DNA of 64,000 nt from Phytophthora sp. 'mugwort' (lineage: Eukaryota > Oomycota > Peronosporomycetes > Peronosporales > Peronosporaceae), in the NCBI GenBank assembly GCA_033558025.1, contig JAUCEF010000010.1:149001-213000 (forward strand), in the 5' to 3' direction. Below are positions 32,342-44,623 of this stretch, in pieces (the stretch's first letter is position 1; each line of letters opens with the position of its first letter). Below the pieces are notes generated by a model. It was not told the DNA's origin and made no database searches. It worked only from the letters and a program-made list of their open reading frames with translations. Made by a program: the position numbers and the translations under genes.

Positions 32342-34640
32342 CTTTTTGGTACCAACTCGCAGCTCTAACTTCGTCAACTTGTTATCGTAACTGTGCCTCT
32401 CTACGGTGCCTACACCACATATATAAACAACAAGCGTTAACTCGCAGGAGGAGAAACGTTTTGATCAAAGTTTAGGTGGCCGTACAATTTTATCCCTGGA
32501 TGTAACTTCCAAAACTGGCACTAAATACCTCCGGGATACCTTTTAACACCATCGGTGGAATCACTTCCTATTACGTAAGTCAGGATGGTTAGACAGCAGA
32601 GACGACGCCCTGCCGTCTTTTGCATTATTCAAGATACTGGAACAATGCCACAGCGTCCTAAGCAACTGGGCAACCCAACTAATGTAGCACCGGAGTTTGA
32701 AGTGCTCGTAACCGTTCCGAATAGTTCCGTAATACTTCCGAACTGCTCGGCAGCAGCACGATGCCCGCAGACAGCATGCGATCCGACTTAACGCCATTGC
32801 CCTCTCCAGCCTCTCGGTTGCCTATTCCAGCATCACTGACCCGGTCTTCGCTGGCCCGGTGGAGGGCTCGCCATCGTCTGATGCCTCCATCCAGCCAATC
32901 TACGCCGATTCAACTGGCTCAAATTTCGGATCTATCGGCGGAGACGTCGACAACAGGCGTCGCGTTAGGGAACCCAGCAATCAAGTGTCTTGCTCCCACG
33001 TCGCCGAGCGTTGCATCACCTTCTCCCATTTTCGGCGTAAATCAGTGTTTCGAAGCTGGGCGACGAGCAATTTCCGTTCGTGCGCGCGGACGCTATAGGA
33101 ATAGCGTACTTCCTTAATTTAACGCCGACTGCGATGGATTTATAGATACATACGAGGCCGACAGCATCCATCAAGCTTGCCAGTTCGCCAGCAGAACGGG
33201 AATGGTGACCGCCGTAGTATTACCATGAATAGCTGAACGGTTGGGTTAATGTCTTCGCTGACATGAAGCGAATCTGAACGGAGTCTAGCAACTACCAACA
33301 TGCTGGTGTTATTTTTCTTGACGTTGGTGGCAGTCTCGCTGAGGATGGAGCGATGACTACAAAGCCATCGCTCAACTCGTGGATCCAGCCTTCAGCATTC
33401 TAACCGCATCAGCCTACGAGCGGCTGCTAAGAGCGAGATTTCCCCGCTGCTAGTGACCGGGCAACCGGCAACAGCAACACTATGCGACAGTCGAGGTAAT
33501 GTACCATACACGAATTTGATTAACGTTTGGTAATTTTAGCCATGCCTTTGTTTGTTGCAGCTACTGATCGCATCAACTAACCGCGTTGCAGTGCATGACC
33601 AGCGTCCATCGGACGACCAACCGCTCGCTGACTCCTTCGTCATCGACAACGGCACTGCGACGTTTTCGGCTACGATTCACCATGAGCCGCTTGTCATCAC
33701 TGTCGACGTAATTTCGGCCATGCTGTGTGAGTTGGAGGTGAGCGCACGCGTTCATGCTTTGGTGGTAACGGTATGGGCTGTGATCAGCTTTGAAGTAGAC
33801 TGGACATCCCGATCTTGGCTGATCTTTAATCTCCATTCGATCCAAGTTAGTGGGAAACGGTGCTGCAACTATTGTTTTCTCAGATGGGTATATAGAATCG
33901 CTGCAGATATGTGGTTATAACAGAACGACATCTGCGGTAGAGTCGTCCAGTAGAAAGCTGATGTACAGCGGGCGTACATGTGAAAAAACATTCTGCATGA
34001 AGCTGTCGAACGCGCAAGGAGCATCTTGTTCGTTGGTCATTTATGCTCGAAATCTAGTTCTGCAATTGACCGATGGTTTCAGCAGTCGAGCATTGTTGCA
34101 GCAGCACGGCAAGCTTTAACCTGCGGTGCTGCGTACAATCCCGCTCGAAGGCTCTATTAGAAGTCTTGCTCGGGGTATTCGCTCGTTACAAACCCAGACG
34201 GTGCCATGAACGTTGTTCAATGGCTGCAGCTACCTTGCAGTCATTGCTTGACCATGTACACCCGAAAATGGCCTTACTCTGGGTGCTTGCTCACTCAAAA
34301 TGGACCGTATCCTTCTGAGCCAAAACGTCAGCCTTATTATCAGGAAAATGGAGGTCGTACAAACCACGATACACTTCTGCTGTTCGTCCCCCGCGCAGGT
34401 TTTGTGTCCGCGGTTTCAGCGCGAGACGGATTTTGGCAACGACGTGGTAAAATCACATCAGGTAGGTGTACTCATTGTTAACACCGCAGACGTGCTTACC
34501 TGCGTTAAAATGATCTTTGGTCGCATCCGCATTATAAAGCGGAAATCCATTTGGTGTCTTAACACTTGTGCGTACACGGTCTGAAGAGCCATAAGAATGC
34601 GTCTTTGTAATGCCTTTACTCAAGCTGCGACGTAATGAAC
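32342..34640. other. no recognisable gene
   Basis: Several plus-strand frames of 80-120 codons (32761-33117, 33552-33920, 33850-34119, 34206-34584) and one minus frame (33573-33845) overlap without a shared motif. Possibly an unidentified old element. Confidence 0.3.
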
Positions 34641-36800
34641 AGCCAAGCAAGTGAAACTTCCTTGTACCATCAGACAGTCCACACGCTAAGTCTGGAGCAT
34701 GTCTTCACAGGGACTGGGAAAACTGGAACTGTGGACAGCGCACTCGCAAATCCTGAAATGACCAAATCTCAGAATCGCGGCAGTCGGCCAGGGCAACATG
34801 GCGAGGATAGCACGGACTTTTGCACCTGGATAACAGCAGACACGATGCATTTTACGACGTCAGACACACCATGAAGGCAGAACCTCCACCCGCATGCGGC
34901 GTTCCTCCTACAAGCACCTTGGGATAACAACGCCTGCGTCAGAGACGAACATGACAAACCTCTCCGAAGTGAAGACTACCCAAATCTCCACCAATGCAGA
35001 CTCAGCGACGTGATTGTTTTTGGCAGCAGAGAAAGCTACGATGCCCCAGAGCACAGCATCTTGATACGGCCTCCCAGCGCAGCAGCATGGCCACACGGCA
35101 AACATTCAGCGATGGAGCAAGAATATCCTAAAAAGTACCATGGAACTTGTGGGGAATACAGACGGAGCCGCCAAAACCAATTGCTCTACCTTCGCTGCGG
35201 CATTGCCTACAATTAGAGACACAAGAAGACGGAGGCCTACAAACCATAGCAGCAACCCGCATCGAACCGGAAAAATCGGCGGTTCTTCACCTTGTTCGCA
35301 ACGATGATGGGGTCACCTGGAGAATCACATGGACAGACCGAGACTTTCGACAGACAAATGACTTCCAAGAGATTAAAGCGTGAGAGCGTACGGCAGGACT
35401 TGCATTTGTAACAAGTCCCAGCACAGCTCTCTACCCGTGGAAGGTACCTGCAGGGAACTATGGCATAAAAAACGCGTTGCCAAAACCTTACGACGGCAAC
35501 GTTTACGAACCTCCAAACGGCACCTATCAGCTTAACTGCAATCGGTCGGTCCTAGCAAAAATGAACCACAGAGCGACTTTATCAACCGGGGGACGAGCCG
35601 CGCAGGTTGAGCAAAGCCACAACAACCTCTGGGATAACAACGGACTTTTCACGGAGTTTCAAAACTGACAACGTATAGAGTAACAATTGGAGCTCTTAAT
35701 TTATTGCATAGTGGCTGGCTAGACAACAAAGCCTGCCCGGATCCAAATTGCCCATGTCTCACGGAAACAATCGACCATATCGTCTGGGGATGCAAAAACG
35801 CAGAGGAGGCCTGGATGACATGGATCAACGAGTGGATGGGAAGGCGGATTCAACCAGATCAAAATGAAGGACTTCGAACCGCAGCCGCGGCACGAACAGC
35901 ACCATCAATTCAGACAGCATTTCTGGCCAAAGCGCAACAATGCATCGGTCGTTGGACCCCGTACCACACCGACGCAATGAAGCTTTTGTGGAGGATATGA
36001 TCAACAGTGACACCAGCATTACTTTGGAGACTCCGCAACGACGCAATATTCAAGGATACACTAACAAACAACAGAGATACACGGGCGGCCATTACGGCTG
36101 CAGGGTTACACGAAGCGGATTCAAGGCAGGTGCCTCGCCATCTGCAACAGCATCAACATGATGACACTGAACGAAGATGATGATGCGCCTGGCCTCGAAG
36201 TCTGGGATATTCATTTCAGCCCTTACACAAGTACAGACAACATTATAACGGGAGGGTGGGTCCTCTACCATCAGACGGCGGATCAGTAATGGAAGTCCAA
36301 GAAAGCTGGAAGTCTATATATGGGGCCCAAAACCACTGGGATGGATGACCAGGCCAGAATACTGAGTCAAGGTGTGACAGAACTCATAGCGATGACTACC
36401 CCGGGCTTGACCTACCTCTGGATCGACAATCGTGACAAGACACTGCAACAACAGCTCCAGCAGCTCAAGACGAATGACCAAGCAACCGGGTCAGCAGCCA
36501 CACATTCGTCCAGAACCTTAACTCGTTCTACTCCGTTCGATGGGGTAAGCCCAGCTGGAACCGCGGTCCGAGCCGAGAAGCTACTGGCGAAAATAAGAAC
36601 CATGATCATCTATGACACACACAGCACCTTCGATCCCCAACCCCACGACAAGAAAAATGATTGCAGACTCAACACCCCTGATGCAAAGGCAACAAACCCA
36701 TCTATAGACGGCTGACATTCAGAGACGTCTTTCTGTGGCTACATCCCTCAGGGGTACTTGGGTATACCATTCTGAAGAGTAACTTGGCACTCTTCATGTA
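34640..36800 (+). mobile_element. LINE 3' fragment (zf-RVT and RNase H-like part)
   Basis: The best piece (35704-36000) contains CPDPNCPCLTETIDHIVWGC followed by AEEAWMTWINEW, the zinc-binding motif found after LINE reverse transcriptases. The segment 36180-36715 contains FSPYTSTDNIITGGWVLYHQ and GVTELIAMTTPGLTYLWIDNRD and resembles a damaged RNase H-type tail. Upstream pieces (34900-35640) are low-similarity linker. There is no RT core. It faces the 3' end of LINE-A. Confidence 0.6.
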
Positions 36801-37139
36801 ACCCGTTACAGTACTATTTCCTCTGCATCGTCTCCGTCACTCTCACTCACTCACGTGCTTCCATATTTTCACGGTGGCGGGGCCATGCCACCAAAGGAAA
36901 GACAGCGTGTGCAGCGAATGGGGCGTGTGCGTTAAGCGGGGCGCTCGAGACGGTGAGGGGAAGGTAATTTAGCTAGTGGATGTGAAACGCTGAGAATCCA
37001 AAAATTCCGAAATTGAAAGCAAATACACCGCAGACGTCGGTAACCCTAAATTGGTCTTTCTTGTACAACGATAGTTGGTGAACCTACTGTTAAGTGGCCT
37101 TCTATTTGAGCTTATTTCACTGACCTATAGAAGCCTTAT
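36801..37139. other. spacer between LINE 3' ends
   Basis: Nothing coding recognised. It lies between the plus-strand LINE fragment and the 3' end of the minus-strand LINE-A. Confidence 0.3.
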
Positions 37140-37426
37140 ATGTGTTGCGCCTTCAGGCCCACCTCGGAGAAAATGGTTGAAAGCGCGTTAAATGAAAAAT
37201 ACGGACAGTTTCGTTGTGGCTGGCTTGGGGGAGCTGCTGCGTGACAGGCTGCTGTATATACGTCATTCGGCGCATTAAGCCACCTTTCCGCCAGGTTAGC
37301 GCTGGTGGCCTTCAATGCCGATTGATATCTTGTAGTCCTAATCTACCGTCTTTCGCTGAGTGTATACTAGTGCTGGATTTAATTTGTGCGAGCACGTTCC
37401 TGTTCCAGTTTTCGCCTTCCAGACAA

Positions 37427-37536
37427 ATTGCTTCTGTAAGTTCGCTAATTTCTTGATGACAGCTTTGGGTTGTACCCCCAACGGGTTGTACCCCCAAAGC
37501 TGTCATCAAGAAATTAGCGATCTTATAGAAGCGAAT
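37427..37536. repeat. inverted duplication inside LINE-A
   Basis: The 27-base arms 37443-37469 and 37493-37519 are perfect reverse complements. Similarity extends outward for about 16-18 more bases with a few mismatches. The 23-base centre and arm ends hold GGGTTGTACCCCC twice. The segment encodes KKLANLQKQFVWK-like LINE sequence on one arm, so the other arm is an inverted copy of LINE coding sequence. Confidence 0.85.
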
Positions 37537-37689
37537 TGTTTGCCGTTGTAAAGAATTCCAGGTAGGGCAACCACGTTGAATAGTAGTACTCGCTGAGCGA
37601 TTAAGTTGCCAATAGTGGTTGTTATCCGCAAGCGGCGCTGTGTTTTCTCGTTCCGGATTTTCCAGTTTTTGCTATCGCTTGATTATTCC

Positions 37690-40118
37690 CAACCCAGTAG
37701 CCGAGTTGGAGGCTGGTGTCTCCTGAGGCTTGAACTGGATATCGACGCCATCGCGTTGGCGTCCCCAGCGTGTAGAGTCCGATGATCACGCTTTTGCTAG
37801 GTTGGACCCGAATTCTTGATAGGTCTCCAAATTGGTCCAGAATCGTCGTTACTGTGTCAAGTTCGTTGGCTGAGCTAAGGAAAACTGTGCAAAAGCCGAG
37901 AATTTGTGTTGCTTCCCCCGACTCCCAGGAACCAGAATAGCTTGTAGTCGAGGGTGTCTGTTGATAGCATGTCCGAGCGTATCGACGGCTAGGATAAAGA
38001 GCAATGGGGCCAGTGGGCAGCCGGATCCCTGAGTTTACTGCCCAGTCCTACGATGTTTTCCCGTTTACTAGGAATCTTGCTTTTGTTCCTGTGTGGAGCG
38101 TTTGGATGACCTTAAGGAGTTTCGCCGAGAAGCCATATCGCCGTAATACTTGCTGCATGACATTTCTGGCTAGAGTATCGTACGCCTTGCGCAGATCAAG
38201 GCAGAGCACCATGGCTGATTCCACCCAAGACATCGAAGGGTCTGCTCTGCTTTCTGCCAGAATGGTTCTCAGGATTGTGATCGTTTTTGCCAATGCTGCG
38301 TCCACGGACGAAACCTTATTGGGCATGGCTGATCAACTTCGGTAAGTATTGGTGAAGTCTGTCTGATAGAATTCTTCCAAAACCTTTGTATGCCGTGTTC
38401 AACAGTACAATAGGGCGATAGTCCATGGCGTCCGTTGAATCTCCTTTTTTTCAATGGGATTACTGTGGCTTGCAGAAAGGTCTCCGGTACTCCATTGCCG
38501 TTCAAAATGGCGTTGAACAGATGCGTGAGTCCTGGCGCAAGCTCTGCTGCAAAGTCTTTGAAAAAGCATGATTGAGTCCTGTTGTTCCTGCCGTTTTGTG
38601 TCGTTTTAGGCTTGCGAACGCTTCCTGGGTTTCTCCTTCTGCAATTGGAGTCACCAGGCGCTCTGCTTCATCCTGCGTTAACTGTTGTTCCTTTGGGATG
38701 CGTACGAAATTGTTAAATTCTTTCTCGTAGCAGCTCGGGATAGTCGTGGCATGAGATTTGGACAGCACATGACTCCATCCCGACGCCATACGTTCTTCAA
38801 TTAGAAAGTCGTCCGAGTCAAAGTGACCCGCTGATGGTTCAATTGTCGTGATAGTTTGATCTCTTTGCCAGTCCGAGTTTCTTTTGAAAATCGTCGCGTG
38901 TTCTGCTTAGAAATTTGAAGATGCGAGCCAAAGGACCTTGATACTTTCATTCCCGCTGCTCTCTGCTCGTGGGTTTGAATCTCTGCCCGTGAGGTGAAGT
39001 GGGTTCGAGTAGCAGCACGTAGATTGTCGAAATACCTCTTTCTTTGTTTCTCATTAACTTTTTTGACATCTCGTAAGAGTCTCTGTATTCCCGTGATGAT
39101 GCCGTCCCAGTCTTCTACCGGGTTACTGCTGATTTCATATTTATTCATGAGTTTTGCTGATGTCTTCTGCAATTGCATCATGGACTCGCTGTGGTCGGCA
39201 AGTGTGGATCGGGTACACCACTCCCACAGGCTTGGAATTGGACCTTGCATCTCTGTTTGAAAGCTCCATTCGAACTTCGAGATGGCCAGAGTTGTGGGCT
39301 GCTTCCACGGCTTCTACCCATTGAACTGCGTCGTAAGGCTTTCCTTTCACATAAAAAAAAAAGTCGGCTTGCTCCTTCCTGCTGCCAGTGGGTGTAATAA
39401 TGGAGCGGATCATGATCATCTTCTTCATCTTCTACGTGCTTTGTCAGCTGAAATGCGTCGACCATGCCGTATTTGTTCATCCGTTGTTCGAGCGTTACAC
39501 TTTCCGTAGGCCCTGTGCTTTTCTTCCTGTGCTTGACTCGGTCCCGTGCTGGAGATAGCACGCAGTTGAAGTCTCCTCCGAGGATGATAGATGCATGGTT
39601 GGTTAGCCATGATTCAAAGCCAATAAAGAACTGCTCTCGTTCTGCTTTTTGGTTCGTTCCCGCGGGTGCGTAAACATTTACAGTCAGCCAGTCATCCAGC
39701 TCAACTGCCACGACTCTCGCTGTCCACTTATTTTGATGAAAGGGTTTCATCCGCGTGCTGAACTCGGGGATGCCAACATAACCAGTCCTGCTGAGCAGGA
39801 AGTCGTTGTGATCCAGTAGCTCATAGGATGGTCTGGAGTCTTGATATTCCATGTTCTTTGCCAGAGTTCTCTCATTTCTTGCTTGCCGTTATCGGTTTGT
39901 AGTCGTGCATCTTGAAGGAGTAGAATATAGGGTGGTTTTCGTCCTCGGTGACGTTTCCACCCGTTCATCCAATGTCTCCTTGCATTTTTTGCAAAACCTC
40001 GATTAGGTCCCCTCCCTCGCGTTACCGTTGTTGGGGCTGCAAATAAAACCGCTACGTTACATACTTTGCTGTAGTAGTCCTGTATCGGATGCAATGGCTT
40101 CGTTGATGCGTTCGTCAT
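37690..40118 (-). pseudogene. LINE-A endonuclease-reverse transcriptase
   Basis: The endonuclease part has LLLQDARLQTDNGK (about 39920), VNVYAPAGTNQKAEREQFF and ILGGDFNCVLSPARDR (about 39690-39540). The RT part has LKRHKTAGTTGLNHAFSK (fingers, about 38610-38560) and MVLCLDLRKAYDTLARNVMQ (palm motif A with Asp, about 38210-38150). LHTGTKARFLVNG and a damaged region with TVFLSSANELDTVTTILDQF follow (about 37890-37810). The catalytic DD motif is not readable because of a frameshift at about 37.9 kb. This is the L1-like arrangement. Confidence 0.75.
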
Positions 40119-40801
40119 TCTCTAGTACGATGGCGACTCCGATCCCAGGCACTCGCTTTGTTGGGAGATATGGCGTGCCGCAAGGCATGCCTCAATCTCT
40201 GTCCATATCCTGGTCGAGTCTGTTTGGTGGAGGATCACCTGTAAGTCCGACCGTGCTTCAAGAGTGGTAAATAGAACGTCAAGATGTTCGATCGTCGTTA
40301 TCGGGGGCGGGTCCTTGCTTTCAGGGCTTAGCTCTTGCAATTCCGCGCTGTAAATGGTGCTCACCAGTACAAAGCGGGATAGCTCCTCCATCTTATCCTT
40401 CATCCATAGTTGCAGGAGCCCCATGTCCCCGTATTTGAGTTTCTTCAGCTTCGTCCACATCTCACGGGGTTGGGGGGGGGGGTCACTGAGGTCAGTCTCG
40501 GCTTGTAGGCGAAACTCACTGCAGCATCGTAGTAGCCATTGTTGCTGATCGGCCTTTTCTATCGTGCTCGCCAATCGTTCCAAGCTGTGCAGCAAGCAGT
40601 TAAGACGGGCTGGTCGGGTCCAATGGTCAAGGATCGAGTCAGTCAGTTCACTGAGAATGTACCCTGGTCGTTCAAAGTTACTTAGCATCTCAGTCCGAGG
40701 CTCTGGCGCGGCATCCACAGCTGCTCTCCACTTCGCAATATTTGCCGGTAGCATGAGAAGTCTGTCGCAGTTTGTTGTCCGCACTCGGCTTGGTGGCTGT
40801 T

Positions 40802-42180
40802 TCAGCTCTGTTTTAGCCGGGTTGCTAAGGATCGACTGGAGCCCTCTGTTGCCAATGCTACCTTGAAGCGGCCTATTCCTTCGGCAGGTTGAGATGGTTG
40901 GCCGTCCACATTTACGGTTGTTGCTGGAACTTCTTCGAGTTCTTTTTCTTCAGCCCAGTCTGATTCTTCTGGGCCTGGAGTGTTCGACAGGGAAGGGGTG
41001 AACGTTGATTGTGAGCCTTCAGCGAGGAGTTGGAGTTGCCAGTCTCTCGATGTATCCTCCGAGACTTCATATTTCGTCATCCACTGCGCAACTTCAGCTT
41101 TGTTGTTCCAATCCGATTCTCTGAGTCCATGCCTCTTTCCGGGTGCTATACCGTTGATTCCTGTCGTGGAGAAAATCTTCAGTTCTGCCTTCCGGTTTTC
41201 GCCGTATGTGCGTACGTCTGCTGCTTCTTGGTGCTCATCCGTTGCAGGAGATGCTTGCGTCTGTTGGTCCTTCCTTTGGGGGTTCTGCTCTGTACCTGTT
41301 GAGTCAATCTGCATAAGTTTGTCCTCCTTCTTTGTCAGCTCGACTGCATTGGATCCATCCATTAGTAAGGCTGGCTGTTTGAAGTCTTCATGGGGGATAG
41401 GCTTTGGCTGAGTGGAGAATCGAAGCCATTCATAGTCTGTGGTGAGAACAGTAGCACCAACGGTAAGGCTCCGGTTCCACTGAGTTTGTAGCACTCTGTT
41501 TTGAATGCTTGCATCCATTTTGCAGGTTCGTTACTGCAAACAACTCGCTCCACCGCCGTGGTTAACTTTTTGTTTTACTGGGTTTTCTCTTTGATTTCGT
41601 AGTACGAGTAGGTAGCTTCTGCAAGGCTTGGTTGAGCTTCCACGCAAGAGATTTTCCGTTGCAGAATTTTGCCATCATATGCAAAGTTTCCGAAGATTCC
41701 CACAAGTTACCGGTCATGTACCCGTTTTGAGACGATGTTGAACTCGCTATCTTGGAGAAGTATTGCTGCAGCTCTTTCCTGGACTCCTTCTCTGTGATCT
41801 TCACTTCTTGGTGGTTGTTGATTGACCGGACTAGAGATACCCGAGACGCGTGGGGGTATTCCTCCTCAAAGAAATGGTTGGATGCTACCTGAATGCCTTT
41901 CTTGAGTTGGATGTTAGCGCCTCCGACGCTCTCTGATCTTCTCACCTTCAAACGTTTTATTGAGGAGTGTCATGGCTACCGCATAATATTGACAGGTGCC
42001 GTTTGCTGGGGGTTCTACCACTTCTAGACCACTTGATCGTATTACTTTCACTGCCGATTTATGATGCTTGGAAAACATCTTAAGATTCAGCGTTCTCAGC
42101 GTCTTTAGTGCATCTACGCAGATTGGTTCACATTTTGTTTGCACTTGTTTCTCAATCAGAGCTTGTTGCTTTTCCATTGC
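40802..42180 (-). pseudogene. LINE-A OTU-like cysteine protease region and linker
   Basis: VEPPANGTCQYYAVAMTLLN (about 42015-41955) resembles the OTU catalytic-cysteine motif D-G-N-C-x-Y-Y-A, with the Asp and Asn altered. LKKGIQVASNHFFEEEYP and then a SETLHMMAKF segment (about 41910-41640) follow, equivalent to the WGG-E-L helix of OTU domains. LPLVLLFSP and DYEWLRFS (about 41470-41410) flank what looks like a lost HYEWL histidine motif, broken by a two-base change. Downstream is a polar linker (KKEDKLMQIDSTGTEQNPQR). OTU domains deubiquitinate or cleave proteins; a role here is inference only. Confidence 0.5.
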
Positions 42181-43066
42181 TGGTGATCGTATACTCAGTT
42201 GGAGCCTATTTTCTTCCCTGATTGTCGGTTGGTCCTGTTCGGGTTCGGGCTCCGCGCTGGTGGTCCCCGGTTGCTTTTCCTCCTCGTCCTGTCGCTTTGA
42301 GATTCATTTGGCTGGAGTTACGGTCTAAGATTGAGCATGATTCACTTGGAGCTTCCACCCTTGCCGATTCTGGCTCAGCGTGTTTTTCCGGGCCAGGTGG
42401 TTTCCGATTGTTTCTCCCGTGTGCCATTCGGTCCCAGTGGCCTGTGCGAGGTCCTTGTTTGCTCCTGTCTGGAGGGCCCGAGGTTCCATCGTTAGGCCCA
42501 GTGGTCGAGCCGGTGGCCTCGGGGTTGTCATATTGGATGCTTGGATCTGCTTTTCTTCACCATCCCAGTATTTTTCGAGCTAATCGAAGCTGGTCAGCGT
42601 TGATGTTGTCGGAAGAACAACTATTTTTTTTAGCCGTGACCGGAACGCAGTACCCGCACGTTTTCCAGTAATTGTCCTCTGCCACACGAGATTTTGTTCT
42701 CGTGTGGCCGCTGGCCCCACATTGGAAGCCATGGGGGTACAGGCTTGGCGCTCACGTGATGGATGAGTATCTTCACTCGGTTCCAATCGATAAATCGTTT
42801 TCCGGTAAGGAATGGTAGGCATACCGCCGTTTTGAAGAAGACAGCCCAGGTATCCGTCTACATAGCTGGAGTTTCCAGTTGTTGGCTCCTGCCACGTCGT
42901 ATAGGAGCCTTCGAATCGCTGTTGGATGTACGCGTCTACCGCCGCTTCATCAATGAAGCGTGAAATGTTGAGGATTCGAACGTGGTAGCGGTCTCGCTTG
43001 CCTTCATTGCGTACTCCATCAGCTCCTACTTGTCGGCCCCAGACTGTCGTCGATCTGTTGTCGTTG

Positions 43067-44500
43067 TCAATCGCCCCCCGGCTGGACGTCAGGGTGCTCG
43101 TTCCTCAGTCTAAACACTTGGTTTCGGAATGGTAGCGTTTTGAAGACTTTGCTCCAGGTTGTAGCTTGCTCTTGAGTCCAAAAGATAAGGTGGATTGCGT
43201 GGCTGCTGCGGTCATAGCACATCTGCTTCGTATCGTGGAGAAACTCTACCACTTTGTCTTTGTCATTGGTGCCATTTTCCGGCTTTATCAAAATCATACT
43301 ATAAGCCGATCCCTCGACTGAAAGTCGGTGTAGACTGGGAAGTCTTGGGGTAGGTTCATGAAAAGGTCACCTTCTACTTGGGCTTGAATCATATTCTGAA
43401 TTCGACGAAGTGCTTTGTTGGTGCACACGCGCTTCAGAAACGATGGGAGTTCGGCGCCGAGGATGGTACCTTCCAAGAGGTCCTTGATTATCTTGGCTTC
43501 ATTCGCCGTTGGCTTTCTGATCGCTACTGGGAACCCATACGAAATCTCACAGATAGATCTCAGCGCGCTGATTTCCTCAGCAGTATAGGCTGACTTAAGA
43601 AATCGAAACTTGGACGGCACAACGGTTGACATGTCGATATCCCCGTCCGCTGCCAGGTTTTGTTGGCTTGTCCGTTGTGCCCAGGGATTGGGCGCTGGTT
43701 GGTTGCTGCCGACTTAACTAGTTGATATTCTGTGTTTGATAATCTCGTTTATTAAACGTTTGCTCTTGTATATGGCTCTCGTGATGTCGTAGTCTCTGTT
43801 TCCATTTTCGCGAGTCAGCTCGTCCGATGGACGTATCCAGCCGGAAGAGCCGCAGAAGTAGCTTGCTTTCGTCTCCTATCAGGTTTGGGTAGCGTCGTTT
43901 CTCTTCAGACAGCTCTTCCTTGGGGTGCGTGCTAAAGATTTGGCCAAACATGTTGGTCACGTACTCTTCTGCATGACAATTGCCTTCACTTCTTGACTTG
44001 ATTTGCCAGCTATCTCCTCATAGAGGTAGTTGTACATCTCTGTGAAGGATAATTTCTCGGTTGGCTCAATGTCGTAGGTTAGTTAATCCGTTGTCGTCTT
44101 TGATGGCTCATGCTCCTCCGATTTTTCGTCATCGTCATCACCAGCTTGCGGGGTCACCTCCTGACTGCTGTCCCCACTCGCGGTCGTGCTCAAGCTGCCT
44201 TTTAGCCTGGCCTTCTCTTTTCGCCAAGCTTTCCTCTATTCCATCTCTGGTTGGCTGAGTCGTTTGCCTTGCCCAGTCATGAGTTCCTCCATATCGATGT
44301 TGGCCTCCACTGCTTCATCCGGTGGTGATGGCGTGCTCACGTCGATCACCTCCGCCACGTTGTCCGGGGGTTGATTCGGCGCCTTCATGCCGTGATCCAG
44401 AGATCCGTTCAAAGATCTCTCTGGGATGCTTGGAATAGAAGCCCCTATACAAAGATTCCCAATCGAGCAGTAATAGTCTGATGTTTGCCATGTACCGAAT
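43067..44500 (-). pseudogene. LINE-A ORF1 (gag-like)
   Basis: The frame begins with acidic, Pro-rich sequence (MKAPNQPPDNVAEVIDVSTP, near 44385) and passes through KLSFTEMYNYLYEE and VTNMFGQIFSTHPKEELSEE (to 43718). Segment 43632-43294 (FRFLKSAYTAEEISALRS) and segment 43297-43067 (SHAIHLIFWTQEQATTWSKV) follow. The last resembles the RNA-recognition-like fold of LINE ORF1 proteins. Frameshifts separate the parts. Confidence 0.5.
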
Positions 44501-44623
44501 TTTAGTTTGCAATTTGCAGGCTACCCCACAAGTGCACATAGACAGGCCCATACCTGCTACTGCGCTTTCAAGCTTCGGTCCCTCCAGTCCCGTGTCGTCG
44601 TTTCTCCACCTCAACCTAACTGT

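Larger units (their letters stand above)
37140..44520 (-). mobile_element. LINE-A, long non-LTR retrotransposon with OTU-like domain
   Basis: A non-LTR retrotransposon about 7.4 kb long on the minus strand. From 5' to 3' it has a gag-like ORF1 (44500-43067), an OTU-like protease region (about 42180-41420), a polar linker (41518-40122), an apurinic-type endonuclease (40118-39190), reverse transcriptase (38790-37690) and a post-RT segment KDGRLGLQDI..LTWRKGGLMRR (about 37370-37220). It lacks a zf-RVT end. All frames are broken. An inverted duplication interrupts the post-RT part. Confidence 0.78.

Noticed and set aside
42970..42990. B-box-like GTTCGAATCC on the minus strand
   Set aside because: It sits within LINE-A ORF1 coding sequence and has no A box at a suitable distance.
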